Positions 5,574 through 5,649 of a stretch of DNA of 5,649 nt are shown here, one piece after another. This DNA is from Actinomycetes bacterium (GTDB taxonomy: Bacteria; Actinomycetota; Acidimicrobiia; Acidimicrobiales; Acidimicrobiaceae): assembly GCA_021819025.1 (NCBI GenBank), contig JAKASN010000155.1, positions 1 through 5,649 of the forward strand. Reading direction: 5' to 3'. Both the position numbers and the translations under genes were made by a program. The notes beneath the pieces were generated by a model, which was not told the DNA's origin, did not search any database, and saw only the letters and a program-made list of their open reading frames with translations. The first letter of the stretch is position 1; every line of letters begins with the position of its first letter.

Positions 5574-5649
5574 ATGCTTTTCGCAGCAACAGCGACCACT
5601 TCGAGTCAGAGCAGCATTACCTCGCTGCTTTTTCCGCTGCTTCTAGATC
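5574..5649 (+). CDS. yajC: YajC, Sec translocon accessory subunit (5' part only)
   Basis: Only the first 25 codons are in the window; the gene runs off the right edge. The translation starts MLFAATATTSSQSS and continues into a hydrophobic stretch (ITSLLFPLLLD) that would begin the single membrane span. A short polar N-terminus followed by one N-terminal transmembrane helix is the layout of YajC, a small inner-membrane protein that associates with SecDF and SecYEG. Identification leans on position: yajC directly after tgt is a very common order, usually followed by secD and secF. The ATG has GGAGA at 5564-5568, five bases upstream. The protein is too short here to check the conserved IRPQ-like segment after the membrane helix. 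Confidence 0.8.
   Translation, partial: MLFAATATTSSQSSITSLLFPLLLD

Noticed and set aside
1..5649. CRISPR array, tRNA or rRNA genes, insertion sequence ends
   Set aside because: I saw no regularly spaced repeats, no cloverleaf with a T-loop consensus, no rRNA-like segments and no transposase or terminal inverted repeats.

Overview
The window looks like chromosomal DNA from a moderately GC-rich bacterium, most likely an actinobacterium. The evidence is the fused PcaD-PcaC protein (PcaL), a form well known from actinobacterial protocatechuate clusters, and the tgt-yajC gene order with an actinobacterial-looking Tgt active-site segment (APSRMARHG). The phylum is an inference and no species is claimed.

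Layout. Positions 1-322 hold no gene I can support. Three genes follow on the minus strand: an HNH endonuclease of the predicted-restriction type (1240 to 323), pcaL (2489 to 1353) and a pcaF-type thiolase (3876 to 2695). A 510-base divergent region (3877-4386) carries a long imperfect hairpin just upstream of pcaF and some doubtful small reading frames. On the plus strand, tgt (queuine tRNA-guanine transglycosylase) starts with GTG at 4387, and 38 bases after its stop yajC begins and runs off the right edge.

Function. pcaF and pcaL form a piece of the beta-ketoadipate pathway. PcaL would convert 4-carboxymuconolactone to 3-oxoadipate in two steps. PcaF would cleave 3-oxoadipyl-CoA to succinyl-CoA and acetyl-CoA. 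The CoA transferase that works between them (PcaIJ) and the upstream enzymes (PcaGH, PcaB) are not in the window. The HNH protein is a separate unit with its own leader and is probably a stand-alone defence nuclease. tgt and yajC are housekeeping genes for tRNA queuosine modification and the Sec translocon.

I found no clearly new multi-gene system. The best leads are the structured element upstream of pcaF, the stop-start overlap in front of tgt, and the solitary nuclease with a PUA/EVE-like N-terminal half.
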